In this document: positions 8,729 to 18,178 of the stretch, one piece after another
Numbering within the stretch: position 1 is the first letter of the stretch
Layout: each line of letters begins with the position of its first letter
Assembly: GCF_014333525.1 (NCBI RefSeq)
Contig: NZ_JACSCX010000002.1
Location: forward strand, 62,001 to 126,000
Direction of reading: 5' to 3'
DNA from: Hymenobacter puniceus
GTDB taxonomy: Bacteria > Bacteroidota > Bacteroidia > Cytophagales > Hymenobacteraceae
DNA: 64,000 nucleotides
Notes under the pieces: model-generated
The model's input: only the letters and a program-made list of their open reading frames with translations
What the model was told of the DNA's origin: nothing
Database searches by the model: none
Program-made: the position numbers and the translations under genes

Positions 8729-9631
8729 TTAGGCTACAAGGGCCCCATTTTTACCTCGCAACTCATAGCTATTAATCTCCGAGAAGTACACGTCCTCCAA
8801 ATCCGGGTTCACCGCTTCAAAGCCACTGTCCGGGGCCGTATCAGCCAGCACGTGCACCACCGTTTTTCCGGCAAACAGGCGCGAGCTAATCACCTGGGTG
8901 GCGGCCTGCAGCGCCGGCAGCTCAGTCTTTTCCACCAGCTTGCGCCAGATTCTGCCCTGCAGGTTGTTCATCACCGTGAGCGGGTCGCCGGTGAGCAGCA
9001 CCTCGCCTTTGTTGATGATGGCCATGTGCCGGCACAGGTCGCTCACGTCGCTCACAATGTGCGTGCTGAGGATGACCACCAGGTTTTCGCCAATCTCGCT
9101 CAGCAGGTTGTGGAAGCGGTTGCGCTCCTGCGGGTCGAGGCCGGCCGTGGGCTCATCCACGATAATCAGGCGCGGGTTGCCGAGCAATGCCTGCGCAATG
9201 CCAAAACGCTGCTTCATGCCGCCCGAATAGCCGCCCACGTGCTTTTTGCGCACCTCATACAGGTTGGTTTGGTGCAGTAGCGCCGCCACCATCTCCTTGC
9301 GCTCTTTCCCGTTGCTGATGCCCTTGAGTACCGCAAAATGGTCGAGCAGCTCCTCAGCCGACACGCGCGGATACACGCCAAATTCCTGCGGTAGATAGCC
9401 CAGCACGCGGCGTACGGCCTCTTTGTCGCGCAGCACGTCAATGTCATCCAGCCAGATGCTGCCCGTATCGGCGTCCTGCAGCGTGGCAATGGTGCGCATC
9501 AAACTGGACTTGCCGGCGCCGTTGGGCCCGAGCAACCCGAACATGCCGGTAGGGATGGTGAGCGTGACGCCCTTCAGCGCCTGCGTGCCGTTGGGGTAGG
9601 TTTTGGTGAGGTTGCTGATGGTAAGCGCCAT
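8729..9631 (-). CDS. ABC transporter ATP-binding protein
   Basis: A 300-residue ABC-2-type ATPase. The ATG at 9631 starts MALTISNLTKTYPNG, the normal beginning of the fold. Walker A is GLLGPNGAGKSS (about residue 33), the Q-loop region is LGYLPQEFGVYP, the signature is YSGGMKQR and Walker B is PRLIIVDEPTAGLD, with the switch His in ILSTHIV. It supplies energy to the permease-peptidase fusion encoded 61 bp downstream. A divergent LytS/LytTR two-component pair starts 268 bp upstream and is a plausible regulator, as in many exporter systems; this is inference from position. Confidence 0.95.
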   Translation of the reverse strand: MALTISNLTKTYPNGTQALKGVTLTIPTGMFGLLGPNGAGKSSLMRTIATLQDADTGSIWLDDIDVLRDKEAVRRVLGYLPQEFGVYPRVSAEELLDHFAVLKGISNGKERKEMVAALLHQTNLYEVRKKHVGGYSGGMKQRFGIAQALLGNPRLIIVDEPTAGLDPQERNRFHNLLSEIGENLVVILSTHIVSDVSDLCRHMAIINKGEVLLTGDPLTVMNNLQGRIWRKLVEKTELPALQAATQVISSRLFAGKTVVHVLADTAPDSGFEAVNPDLEDVYFSEINSYELRGKNGALVA

Positions 9632-9887
9632 AAGTAGAGGAAATAGGGGGAGGAAGTTTCGGTAAATGAATCGGGAAAAAGCTGCCGGCATTACAGCCAA
9701 TTGGTAGCCAGATACCAAACCGGCGGCAACGGTTGCCGAATTGCGGCAGCAATTGAGTCAAATATCTGCAGAACGCTATTGTTAGCCTGCTTTTAAATGA
9801 CAACTACCGGCTAAGAATGACCAACGCCCATTTTTCGCCTGTCAACGCTGTTGGTCATCTTTATGCTGGCTGGCCGGGGTGGGGCCG

Positions 9888-9895
9888 TAGTTTTG
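9888..9895 (+). promoter_or_regulatory. Bacteroidota -7 element (TAGTTTTG) abutting the kinase start
   Basis: TAGTTTTG matches TAnnTTTG and ends 4 nt before the ATG at 9900, so transcription from it would give a leaderless message. No good -33 element was found at the usual distance. Confidence 0.4.
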
Positions 9896-9899
9896 CTGT

Positions 9900-10994
9900 A
9901 TGACACTTTCTGGTTTTGCCCGCTCGCGGGTTATGCGGCACGGGCTGATATGGGTGCTGGTGCTGGCCCTGATTGGGTTGCTGGCCATTCTGGAGCCGGT
10001 TGGTGCGCCCGAGAAGCTGCGCCGCATGGCCGTGCTGCTGCCTGTAGCAGCTTTGGTGATTTATGCTCATTTCTGGCTGCTAGCCCACTTGCTGGAGCAG
10101 CGCCGCTACGGCCATTATGTGGTGGCAGCTAGTGTGCTGGTGCTGAGTGGGGCCTGGCTGCTGGTGCTGCTCAACCAGTTGGCGCACGTGGTACAGACCC
10201 GGCCCGGCGGCCACACTACTTTCGCGTATCTGCTGGGGCTGGCCGCAGGCAACCTGGTGCTGGCAACGGTGCTGGCCACACTGCCGCACTATGTGCGCCG
10301 CGGCGTGCTGAGCCACTACCAACTGCAGGAACTACACGCCCGGCAGCTGGAAACCGAGCTGAGCTTGCTGAAAGCCCAGGTCAACCAGCACTTCCTGTTC
10401 AACACGCTCAACAACCTCTACGGCCTAAGCCTGGCCGCGCCCGATCAGATGCCGGAAGCCCTGCTGCAGCTCGCGGGCCTCATGCGCTACCAGCTCGACA
10501 GCTCCCGCCAGCACCTCGTGACGGTAGGTACCGAGGCCGAATACCTGGCCAACTACATCGGGCTGGAAAAGCTGCGGCTGCGGGCCAATTCGCACGTGGA
10601 ATTTACGGTTGAGCTGCCACACCCCGACCAGCCGGTGGCGCCGCTGCTGCTGTTGCCGCTCGTAGAAAACTGCTTCAAGCACGCCATAGGCCCCAGCGGC
10701 GACAACATTATCCGCATCACGCTTCGCCAAACCACCACCGGCCTCACCCTGCGCACCGACAACAGTATTCCGCCGCATTTCCGGCCTACTCCCTCGGGCC
10801 TGGGTTTGCCGAACCTGCGGGCGCGCCTGGAGCAGTTCTATCCCGGCCCGCGCCACCAGCTCGCCCTCAATGCTACCGCTACCTACTACACTGCGGAGTT
10901 GTGGCTGAGCGCGGAGAGCGTCATGCAGCGTGCAGCCGGCGGCGAAGCGAAGCATCTCGCTAGCGTAGTAAAGCCAAGACCACAGAACGATTGA
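9900..10994 (+). CDS. LytS/YehU-type sensor histidine kinase
   Basis: A 364-residue inner-membrane kinase. Four hydrophobic segments (about 15-32, 43-63, 72-95, 108-128) precede a short coiled coil and the His_kinase block with the phosphoacceptor His164 in KAQVNQHFLFNTLNNLY. The ATPase domain shows the N box PLVENCFKHAI and the G box GLGLPNLRARL. It pairs with the LytTR regulator at 11086. The natural domain end is around residue 338 (LWLSAES); the last 26 or so residues are encoded by an inverted-repeat element and are probably a recent read-through extension. The sensing region is purely membrane-embedded, so the signal is unknown. Confidence 0.93.
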   Translation: MTLSGFARSRVMRHGLIWVLVLALIGLLAILEPVGAPEKLRRMAVLLPVAALVIYAHFWLLAHLLEQRRYGHYVVAASVLVLSGAWLLVLLNQLAHVVQTRPGGHTTFAYLLGLAAGNLVLATVLATLPHYVRRGVLSHYQLQELHARQLETELSLLKAQVNQHFLFNTLNNLYGLSLAAPDQMPEALLQLAGLMRYQLDSSRQHLVTVGTEAEYLANYIGLEKLRLRANSHVEFTVELPHPDQPVAPLLLLPLVENCFKHAIGPSGDNIIRITLRQTTTGLTLRTDNSIPPHFRPTPSGLGLPNLRARLEQFYPGPRHQLALNATATYYTAELWLSAESVMQRAAGGEAKHLASVVKPRPQND

Positions 10995-11049
10995 GTTACC
11001 ATTGCACGCAAGATGCTTCACTACGCCGCCGGCTGCACGCTGCATGACG
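10919..11049. repeat. Inverted repeat overlapping the 3' end of a kinase gene
   Basis: Perfect 26-bp arms at 10919-10944 and 11024-11049 (starting CGTCATGCAGCGTGCAGCC) enclose a loop that also carries the GAAGCATCTC / AGATGCTTC words shared with the repeats at 24874-24977 and 25653-25769. The left arm lies inside the histidine kinase gene and supplies its last codons and stop. Confidence 0.92.
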
Positions 11050-11085
11050 TTCCCTTCCAATCGTTTTTACCATCCTGCCTAACCT

Positions 11086-11844
11086 ATGAATCCTGCCGCT
11101 ACTGCTGGTCCGCTCCGCTGCCTGCTGGTAGATGATGAGCCGCTGGCCCACACGGTGCTACACGCCTACCTCGACCGGCTGCCCGGGCTGGCCACCTGGG
11201 CCGGCAGCTGCTACGGCGCGGTAGAAGCCCTGACACTGCTGCGCACCACGCCCGTCGACGTGCTGTTTCTGGACGTGGACATGCCCGAGCTGACCGGCCT
11301 GGAGCTGTTGCGCGCCCTGCCGCAGTTGCCGCAGGTGGTGCTGTGCACGGCCCACGCCACCCACGCGCTGGACGCTTTCGAGCTGGGTGTGGTAGATTAT
11401 TTGCTCAAGCCTATTCGGTTCGAGCGGTTTGTGAAAACCGTGACCCGCCTGCATACACTGCTGGCCGAACGCACTCCAACAACTGCTCCGGCAACCCCGG
11501 TATCTGCGCCGGCTGCGGCCTCACCAGCTGCCGACGCGTTGTTTCTGAAAACCGATGCCGGCACCGAGCGGGTACGGTTTGCAGAACTGCTGTATGTGGA
11601 AGGCTACGGCAACTTCGTGAAGTGCCACACCTCGGCGGGCCGTGTGCTGCTCACGGCCGAAACCATGAAACAGATGGAAAGCAGCCTGCCCGCCGCTCAG
11701 TTTCTGCGCGTGCACAAGTCATATCTGGTGAACATGGCGTGCGTGGAGCGCCTGAGCGGCAACGTGCTGTTAATAGGTGGCCGCGAGGTGCCGGTGGGCA
11801 GCACATTCCGCGCCGACGTACTGCGCCGTTTGCAACTGCGCTGA
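11086..11844 (+). CDS. LytTR-family response regulator
   Basis: A 252-residue regulator. The receiver domain (10-125) has the acidic pair DD16-17, phosphoacceptor Asp63 in FLDVDMPELTG and a conserved Lys in YLLKPI. An Ala/Pro/Thr-rich linker (about 128-152) leads to a C-terminal LytTR DNA-binding domain with ILYVEGYGNFVKCHT-like core (here LLYVEGYGNFVKCHT) and FLRVHKSYLVN. It sits downstream of the LytS-type kinase, separated by the repeat at 10919-11049, and is the expected partner. Likely targets are its own locus and the divergent ABC exporter operon, but no operator was identified. Confidence 0.95.
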   Translation: MNPAATAGPLRCLLVDDEPLAHTVLHAYLDRLPGLATWAGSCYGAVEALTLLRTTPVDVLFLDVDMPELTGLELLRALPQLPQVVLCTAHATHALDAFELGVVDYLLKPIRFERFVKTVTRLHTLLAERTPTTAPATPVSAPAAASPAADALFLKTDAGTERVRFAELLYVEGYGNFVKCHTSAGRVLLTAETMKQMESSLPAAQFLRVHKSYLVNMACVERLSGNVLLIGGREVPVGSTFRADVLRRLQLR

Positions 11845-11925
11845 AGTAAGCACGAAAGCCGGAAAAGGAATATCGTCGGTTCGCAGTATTTCGGTACATT
11901 CAGCCCATCCGGCTCGTATCTATGT

Positions 11926-14900
11926 ATGAAACGCCCTGCTGACTTCTGGTTTCTGCGCTCCGGGCTGTTGGGCGCGCTTCTGCTGTTCAGCTTTGGCAGC
12001 CTGGCGCAGCCCGCCTCACTGCGGTTTCGCTCTTTCACGGCTGCCGACGGCTTGGCTGAAAACAGCGTCTACAGCCTCGTGCAGGACCAGCGTGGCTTTC
12101 TGTGGGTGGGCACGCAGGATGGCCTCTGCCGCTACGATGGCGTCGGGTTTCGCACATTTCGGGCCGACGCCCGCCGCCCTACCAGCCTGGCCAGCAACTT
12201 CGTGCTTTCGCTGTGCCTCGATCCGCAGGGGCAAGTGTGGGTGGGTACCGGCGGGGGCCTGTCGTGCTACAACCCGCGTACCGAGCAGTTCCGCACCTAC
12301 CGCGCCGAGCCCGGCGACTCCAGCGGCCTGACCAGCAACTTTATCCGGGTGGTATACTGCAACCGGCAAGGGCGGGTGTGGGTGGGTTCCGAGGACGGCT
12401 TGCACCAGATAAGCCCCGCGGCACGCCGCTTTCCGGTGTTCCGGCACGCAGCCGGCCCCGGCAGCAGTGTGCGCCGCAATTCCGTTCGCGCCATCGTTCA
12501 AGACCAAGCCGGCCAGTTGTGGGTAGGCACCGGCGAAGGAACCGTCAGCCGCCTCGATACTGTCCGGCGCCTGCTGCTGCCCGACCCACGCCTCCCGGCA
12601 GCCGGCGCCATCAGCAGCCTCTGCCCCGACCGCCGGGGCGGGCTGTGGGTAGGCACCGAGTCCGGGGCGTTGTGCTACCTGCCACCGGCCGCCGGTACGA
12701 TGCGCGTTTTCGCGCCCGGCCTAAGCGCGGGCAGCTTGCCAGCGGGTGGCATCCGGAGCCTGCTAACCGACCAGCAAGGAACTCTGTGGGTAGGCACCAA
12801 CGAAGGGCTGTGCCGCTACGAGCCTACCACCGGCACCTTTCGCCGGTTAGCGCACGAGCCACTCAACCCATTCAGCTTGCCCGAAAATACCGTGCAGGCG
12901 CTGCTGCAGGACCGCGCCGGGCTGCTGTGGGTGGGCACCGAAGGCGGCCTCAGCCAAGCCGACCTGCGCGCCCGCGACTTTCGGCGCGTGCCAGCACCCA
13001 CCACACCCGCGCCCGTGTGGGCCGTTACGTCGGATGCGGCCGGGCGCCTCTGGGTTGGTACCGAGGACCAGGGGCTGCTGTGCTATGAGCCCACCACCGG
13101 CCGCTGCCGCAGCTTCCGCCACAACCCGGCGCAGCCCGGCAGCCTGGCCCAGGATTTTGTGCGCGCTCTGTGCCTTGATGCCGCCGGCCGTCTGTGGGTG
13201 GGCACCCAAAGCCAGGGCCTCGACTGCCTGGAGCCGGGCAGCACCACGTTCCGCCACTACCGCCACAATCCCGCCAACCCGGCCAGCCTTTCCGATGACT
13301 TTGTGCGCTCTGTGTATCAGGATCCGGCCGGACAGCTGTGGATAGGAACAGAAGGTGGCCTCAACCGCCTTGGCACTCCAACTGGCCGCTTCACCGTGTT
13401 CCGCCACAACCCCGCCAACCCCGCCAGCCTGCCCAACAACTTTGTGCGCGTGACGTTGCAGGACCGCCGCGGCCGCCTTTGGGTGGGCACCGGCGGCGGC
13501 GGGCTTAGCTGCTTCGACCCCGCCACCGGCCATTTACGCACCTTCCGGGCCGATGGCCGCAACCCGCGCAGCCTAAGCAGCAATTTCGTGCGCTGCCTGC
13601 TGCTGGATAAGGCCGGCACGCTCTGGGTGGGCACCGAAGGCGGCGGTTTCTGCCGCCTTGATGATGACGGGCAGGGGAGCTTCACCACCTTCCGCGAAGC
13701 CAATGGCCTGCCCAACGACGTGGTGTACGGCATGCAGCATGACCGCCAGGGCTACTTGTGGCTGTCCACAAACAAGGGAATAGCGCGCTTCAGCCCCCGC
13801 AACGGGCGGTTTCTCACATTTGATGAGCGCGACGGTCTGCCACAGGATGAGTTCAACGCCGGGGCCAGCCACCGCGGGGCCGATGGGCAGCTATACTTCG
13901 GCGGAGCCAACGGACTGGTGGCATTTCTGCCGGCCGCCGTGCGCACCAACCCAGTGCCCCCGGCGGTGGTGCTCACGGCGCTGCGCAAGTTCAACCGACC
14001 GGTAGAGCTGCCCGATACATCGATAACGGAGCGGCGCGTGCTGCGCCTGGCTCCACAGGACTACTTTTTCTCGCTGGAATTTGCCGCCCTCAACTTCCGC
14101 CAGCCCGATAAAAACCGCTATGCGTATTTGCTGGAAGGCTTCGATCAGGACTGGATAGAGGCCGGCCGCCGCCGCGAAGCCAACTACACCAACCTCGACC
14201 CCGGCACCTACACCTTCCGGGTGCGTGCCACCAACAACGCCGGTGTCTGGAGCCCACGTGGGGCCGCGCTGCGCATCATCGTGACGCCGCCCTGGTACCG
14301 GACCTGGTGGTTTCGGGTAGGGCTGGGGTGGCTGGTATTTGCGCTGCTGTTGGTGGCGTATCGGCTGCGGGTGGGGCATTTGCTCTCGCTGGAGCGGGTA
14401 CGCCACAGTATTGCCCGCGACCTGCACGACGACATAGGCTCCACGCTCAGCAGCATTTCCATCCTGAGCCAGATTGCGCGCAACCACCAGCGCCAGCAGC
14501 GTCCCGAGCAAGCCGCAGCGCTGCTGGAGCAAATCGGCGAATCGTCACGCCGCATGCTCGATGCCATGGACGACATCGTGTGGGCCATCAATCCGGCCCA
14601 CGACGGCCTCAATGACGTGACGGCCCGTATGCGCAGTTTTGCCTCGGAGGTGCTGGAGGCGCGGGGCATTGAATTCACGTTCCGGGCCGAGCCCTCAGTG
14701 CAGGGCCTCCGGCTGGATATGCGGGCCCGCCGCGAATTCTTTCTGCTTTTCAAAGAAGCCATAAACAACCTGGCCAAATATGCGCAGTGCCAGCACGCGC
14801 ATATCCGGCTGGCGTATCAGCAGGGCCTGCTGCACCTCACGGTGCAGGACGATGGTGTAGGCTTCGACCCCACCATTCCGGCCCAGGGCAGCGGCAACGG

Positions 14901-15009
14901 CCTCACCAACATGCGTAGCCGTGCCGCCGCGCTGGCCGGGCACCTTACCATCGACACCGCTCCCGGCAAGGGTACCACGCTTCACCTGAAAGTGCCGCTG
15001 AATGATTGA
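11926..15009 (+). CDS. Two-component sensor kinase with propeller sensor domain
   Basis: A 1027-residue membrane sensor. A signal peptide (to about residue 28) is followed by about fourteen Reg_prop repeats, each with an LWVGTxxGL-type strand and a FRHNPxNPxSL-type linker, forming two periplasmic beta-propellers. Residues about 710-785 are the Y_Y_Y domain (FRVRATNNAGVWSP). One transmembrane helix (about 790-810) leads to a HisKA_3 dimerisation domain with His834 in ARDLHDDIGSTLSS, then a HATPase (DDGVGFDP, NGLTNMRSRA). Unlike the hybrid HTCS proteins of Bacteroides it has no receiver or AraC domain. The LuxR-type regulator that follows is its likely partner. The signal is often a glycan in related systems; unknown here. 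Confidence 0.95.
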   Translation: MKRPADFWFLRSGLLGALLLFSFGSLAQPASLRFRSFTAADGLAENSVYSLVQDQRGFLWVGTQDGLCRYDGVGFRTFRADARRPTSLASNFVLSLCLDPQGQVWVGTGGGLSCYNPRTEQFRTYRAEPGDSSGLTSNFIRVVYCNRQGRVWVGSEDGLHQISPAARRFPVFRHAAGPGSSVRRNSVRAIVQDQAGQLWVGTGEGTVSRLDTVRRLLLPDPRLPAAGAISSLCPDRRGGLWVGTESGALCYLPPAAGTMRVFAPGLSAGSLPAGGIRSLLTDQQGTLWVGTNEGLCRYEPTTGTFRRLAHEPLNPFSLPENTVQALLQDRAGLLWVGTEGGLSQADLRARDFRRVPAPTTPAPVWAVTSDAAGRLWVGTEDQGLLCYEPTTGRCRSFRHNPAQPGSLAQDFVRALCLDAAGRLWVGTQSQGLDCLEPGSTTFRHYRHNPANPASLSDDFVRSVYQDPAGQLWIGTEGGLNRLGTPTGRFTVFRHNPANPASLPNNFVRVTLQDRRGRLWVGTGGGGLSCFDPATGHLRTFRADGRNPRSLSSNFVRCLLLDKAGTLWVGTEGGGFCRLDDDGQGSFTTFREANGLPNDVVYGMQHDRQGYLWLSTNKGIARFSPRNGRFLTFDERDGLPQDEFNAGASHRGADGQLYFGGANGLVAFLPAAVRTNPVPPAVVLTALRKFNRPVELPDTSITERRVLRLAPQDYFFSLEFAALNFRQPDKNRYAYLLEGFDQDWIEAGRRREANYTNLDPGTYTFRVRATNNAGVWSPRGAALRIIVTPPWYRTWWFRVGLGWLVFALLLVAYRLRVGHLLSLERVRHSIARDLHDDIGSTLSSISILSQIARNHQRQQRPEQAAALLEQIGESSRRMLDAMDDIVWAINPAHDGLNDVTARMRSFASEVLEARGIEFTFRAEPSVQGLRLDMRARREFFLLFKEAINNLAKYAQCQHAHIRLAYQQGLLHLTVQDDGVGFDPTIPAQGSGNGLTNMRSRAAALAGHLTIDTAPGKGTTLHLKVPLND

Positions 15010-15132
15010 TTTTGGGTGAATGGATGATGGAATAAAAAAAACGTCATCACCTATTCACATTATCATGTAGGCGCATCTGGCGGCGGCAATATGTATATTA
15101 CCTGTACTCTCACTACCAGCCGGCTCCGCGCC

Positions 15133-15783
15133 ATGGAAAACAGCATCCGCGTCCTGATTTATGAAGACAATGCTGACCTGCGCACCAGCCTGGGCCAACT
15201 GCTGGCTGGCTCGCCGGGGCTAACACTGGCCGGCGCGCTCAGCAACTGTACCCAGGCCGAAGCCGACATAGAGCGCCTGCGCCCCGACGTGGTTCTGATG
15301 GACATTGACATGCCTGGCTGCACCGGCATCGAAGGGCTGCGCCGTATCAAAGCCATAGCGCCGGGCGTGCATGTGGTAATGCTCACTGTGTTCGAAGAAA
15401 ATGACCGGGTATTTGCCGCTATCTGCGCCGGCGCCGACGGCTATCTGCTCAAGAAAACCCCGCCGTCCCGCCTCATCGACGCCATCAGCGAGGTGCGGGC
15501 GGGCGGCGCACCCATGACGCCCGCCATTGCCCGGCAGGTGCTGCAACTGTTCCCGAAAGTGCCCCCGCGCATCACCCCCGACGAGTCGCCGGCCAACCTG
15601 AGCGCCCGCGAGCAGGAAATCCTGGGGCTGCTGGTGGAGGGCTACAGCTACAAAATGATTGCCGCCGACCGCAGCATCAGTATCGACACGGTCCGCTCGC
15701 ACATCAAAAAAATCTATGAAAAGCTGCATGTGCGCTCCATGACGGAAGCCGTCAGCAAAGCATTGCGCCAAGGACTTGCCTGA
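15133..15783 (+). CDS. NarL/LuxR-family response regulator
   Basis: A 216-residue regulator with a receiver domain (phosphoacceptor Asp57 in LMDIDMPGCTG, conserved Lys in YLLKKT) and a C-terminal GerE-type helix-turn-helix (LSAREQEILGLLVEGYSYKM, then SIDTVRSHIKKIYEKLHV). I prefer the ATG at 15133 because it starts four residues before the first receiver strand; an in-frame ATG at 15091 would add 14 unconserved residues. It is encoded 123 bp after the propeller kinase, the usual partner of a HisKA_3 kinase. Targets unknown. Confidence 0.94.
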   Translation: MENSIRVLIYEDNADLRTSLGQLLAGSPGLTLAGALSNCTQAEADIERLRPDVVLMDIDMPGCTGIEGLRRIKAIAPGVHVVMLTVFEENDRVFAAICAGADGYLLKKTPPSRLIDAISEVRAGGAPMTPAIARQVLQLFPKVPPRITPDESPANLSAREQEILGLLVEGYSYKMIAADRSISIDTVRSHIKKIYEKLHVRSMTEAVSKALRQGLA

Positions 15784-15901
15784 CTTATTGCCGGTGGCGG
15801 GATTAGTTGTTGACGCTAGCGCGGCCAGTAGTACAGCTGCGCACTTATAGCGCAAGTCAGTATATTGACTTCCAACTGATTCCACTCCCTGACAACTGGC
15901 T

Positions 15902-16693
15902 ATGCGTCTGCTCCGCGACCTGAAGCTCGATGAGGTATTTGTGCTCGACATTGAAACGGTGCCTTGTGTGGGTTGCCATGATGACCTGCACGACATGCTG
16001 AAGGAGTTGTGGGAACACAAATGCCACGCCCTGCGCCGCGAGAAAGGCTGGATTTCGCACCACGACCATATTGCGCCGCTGCCCGACACGCTGCATGCTG
16101 CCACGCTGTTCGAGCAGGCCGGCATCTACGCCGAGTTTGGGCGGGTGGTGTGTATTTCTGTGGGGCGCTTCCGCTACACGCCCGCCGGCGAGTTGCGCTT
16201 CAGCGTGAAATCATTCTATGGCCACGACGAAAAAGAGCTGCTGCGCGAGTTCAGTGATGTTATCAGCCATCGGCCGCATTTCCGCCTGTGCGGGCACAAC
16301 AGCAAAGAATTCGACTTTCCATACCTGTCGCGGCGCATGCTCATCAATGGGCTGGTGCTGCCACCTCACCTTGATACCGCCGGCAAAAAGCCCTGGGAAA
16401 TTAGTCACCTCGACACGATGGAACTTTGGCGATTCGGCGACCGGAAATCGTTTACCTCGCTGAGTTTACTGGCCGCTATGTTCGGCATTCCAACGCCCAA
16501 AGACGACATCCAGGGCAAAGATGTGGCCCGCGTGTACTACGAGGAAAACGACTTGCCCCGTATTGCCCGCTACTGCCAGAAGGATATCATCACTACGGCT
16601 CGCCTGCTACTCCGCTTTCGAGGCGACGAGCCCTTTCCGGATGAGGCTGTGCAGTATGCCGAAGACCTCACCACCGTACTGCGCCGCGTGTAG
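15902..16693 (+). CDS. PolB-like DEDDy 3'-5' exonuclease
   Basis: A 263-residue protein of the predicted PolB-like exonuclease family. Exo I is FVLDIETV (Asp16, Glu18), Exo II is LCGHNSKEFDFPYLSRR, and Exo III is RYCQKDI, the Y-x3-D form that marks the DEDDy group of two-metal exonucleases. There is no polymerase domain, so this is a stand-alone nuclease, probably for DNA repair or trimming of DNA/RNA ends. It is monocistronic, with 118 bp upstream and an AT-rich 183-bp gap downstream. Confidence 0.9.
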   Translation: MRLLRDLKLDEVFVLDIETVPCVGCHDDLHDMLKELWEHKCHALRREKGWISHHDHIAPLPDTLHAATLFEQAGIYAEFGRVVCISVGRFRYTPAGELRFSVKSFYGHDEKELLREFSDVISHRPHFRLCGHNSKEFDFPYLSRRMLINGLVLPPHLDTAGKKPWEISHLDTMELWRFGDRKSFTSLSLLAAMFGIPTPKDDIQGKDVARVYYEENDLPRIARYCQKDIITTARLLLRFRGDEPFPDEAVQYAEDLTTVLRRV

Positions 16694-16876
16694 AAAGACT
16701 CCGTCAGGATGTGCATTGTATATAGTTTGCAAAAGCTATTTAAGGCAAACCATGCCCGGAACAGTCAGGTTAGCTATAAGATTGGCTGATAATTGTAAAA
16801 TTAATTAAATAAATAATTGAAATATTATAATTAATGATTTATCTTTTGAGGAAGATGGACATAGCGTGTTGGAAAA

Positions 16877-18163
16877 ATGGAACATACACTCAACCAGACG
16901 GTACTGGACACCTTCACGGACCAGGTAACCGACGACCTGGCTAGCCGCAACCAGGTAGCAGGGGCGGATATCCGAAATGGCCTTAGCCATACGGTGCCGT
17001 TTTCACTGTATACGCTGCTTAACCGGGTGGAAGGGCCCTATGGTCCGGAAATGCTGTGGCAGCTTAGCCGGGAGGCCGACAACGCCCATGTAACGGAGCA
17101 TCTGCCTGCCCTCGACCAAACCGGGTGGCAGAAGCGCGGCGAAGATTTGCTCCATGACCTATTGGGCGATTCTTACCCTGGCATTTTGCAAGAGCAGGCT
17201 GCCGCCACCAATCTAACTCCTGGGGTGGCCGCGCAGCTGTTGAGTTGCAGCACGGTAGCGGTGCTGGGCGTGGCCGGCGAGCATGCCCGTGCCCATAGCC
17301 TCGACCCCGTGGCATTGGCTTTATGGCTGCGTCAGGAAAAAGACCCGCTTCGGCGCGCGCTGCTTTCCGTGCCCCAACCTGTTGCGTCGGGTAGTTCAGA
17401 CCGGGCTCCGGCTTTGCTGCCCGACCAGTCGGTACCATCCTCGGCAGCGGCCTGGGCTGCCACCCCCGCCACCCCTGCAGCAGAAGCTCCTGCTGGCCGC
17501 TGGCAGTGGGGCTTGCTGCTGCTGCTGGCTGTGCTGCTAGGCTACTTGGTAGGGCACGACCGGCTTCGTGCACCCGCCACGCCGCTTGCCGCTCCGGTGG
17601 CCCTCACGGCGGCAACCCAGCCAGCTTCCTCTTCGGAAACCAAACAAACGGGCCGCTACGACGATGCCAGTGGCAACTACATCTATGATACCGGCCAGCC
17701 CATTATTCTGCGCCTGGCCGATGGTACAACCCAGAAGGTTGGGGCCAACTCCACTGAAAATCGTCTGTTCACCTTCCTCGCCGACCCCGCCATTCAGGTG
17801 GATTCCGTGAACCGCACCAAAGGCTGGATCAACTTCGACCGGGTGTACTTCGAGCCCGGCTCCACTTCGCTCACCGATGAGTCGTATCAGCAGTTGCGCA
17901 ACGTGGCCAGCATCCTCAAGACGTTTCCAGCAGCCGTGGTGAAGATTGGCGGCTACACAGATAGCACTGGCACTCCACTAAAAAACTTCCAGCTCAGCGA
18001 GGAACGCGCCAAAACCGCTATGCTGTCGATTGCCAGCGTAGGTGTGGACCTCAATCGTCTGCAGGCAAAAGGCTACGGCGGCAAATACTTCATCACGCCC
18101 AATACCACGCCCGAAGGCCGCGCCCTCAACCGCCGCATCAGTATCCGCGTGATTAAAAAATAG
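16877..18163 (+). CDS. DUF937 plus OmpA-like peptidoglycan-binding protein
   Basis: A 428-residue protein. The N-terminal half (about 1-150) is a DUF937-like helical region (DFTDQVT-like start, LLHDLLGDSYPGI, AAQLLSCSTVAVLG). A Pro/Ala/Ser-rich linker precedes one transmembrane segment (WQWGLLLLLAVLLGYLVGH, about 212-230). The C-terminal OmpA domain (about 315-428) has FDRVYFEPGST, IGGYTDSTGT and NRRISIRV, the residues that hold diaminopimelate in peptidoglycan. The topology suggests a cytoplasmic N-terminus and a periplasmic cell-wall anchor. An AT-rich leader precedes it and a strong bidirectional terminator follows. The cytoplasmic role is unknown. Confidence 0.9.
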   Translation: MEHTLNQTVLDTFTDQVTDDLASRNQVAGADIRNGLSHTVPFSLYTLLNRVEGPYGPEMLWQLSREADNAHVTEHLPALDQTGWQKRGEDLLHDLLGDSYPGILQEQAAATNLTPGVAAQLLSCSTVAVLGVAGEHARAHSLDPVALALWLRQEKDPLRRALLSVPQPVASGSSDRAPALLPDQSVPSSAAAWAATPATPAAEAPAGRWQWGLLLLLAVLLGYLVGHDRLRAPATPLAAPVALTAATQPASSSETKQTGRYDDASGNYIYDTGQPIILRLADGTTQKVGANSTENRLFTFLADPAIQVDSVNRTKGWINFDRVYFEPGSTSLTDESYQQLRNVASILKTFPAAVVKIGGYTDSTGTPLKNFQLSEERAKTAMLSIASVGVDLNRLQAKGYGGKYFITPNTTPEGRALNRRISIRVIKK

Positions 18164-18178
18164 CTAGGTAGTACAAGT

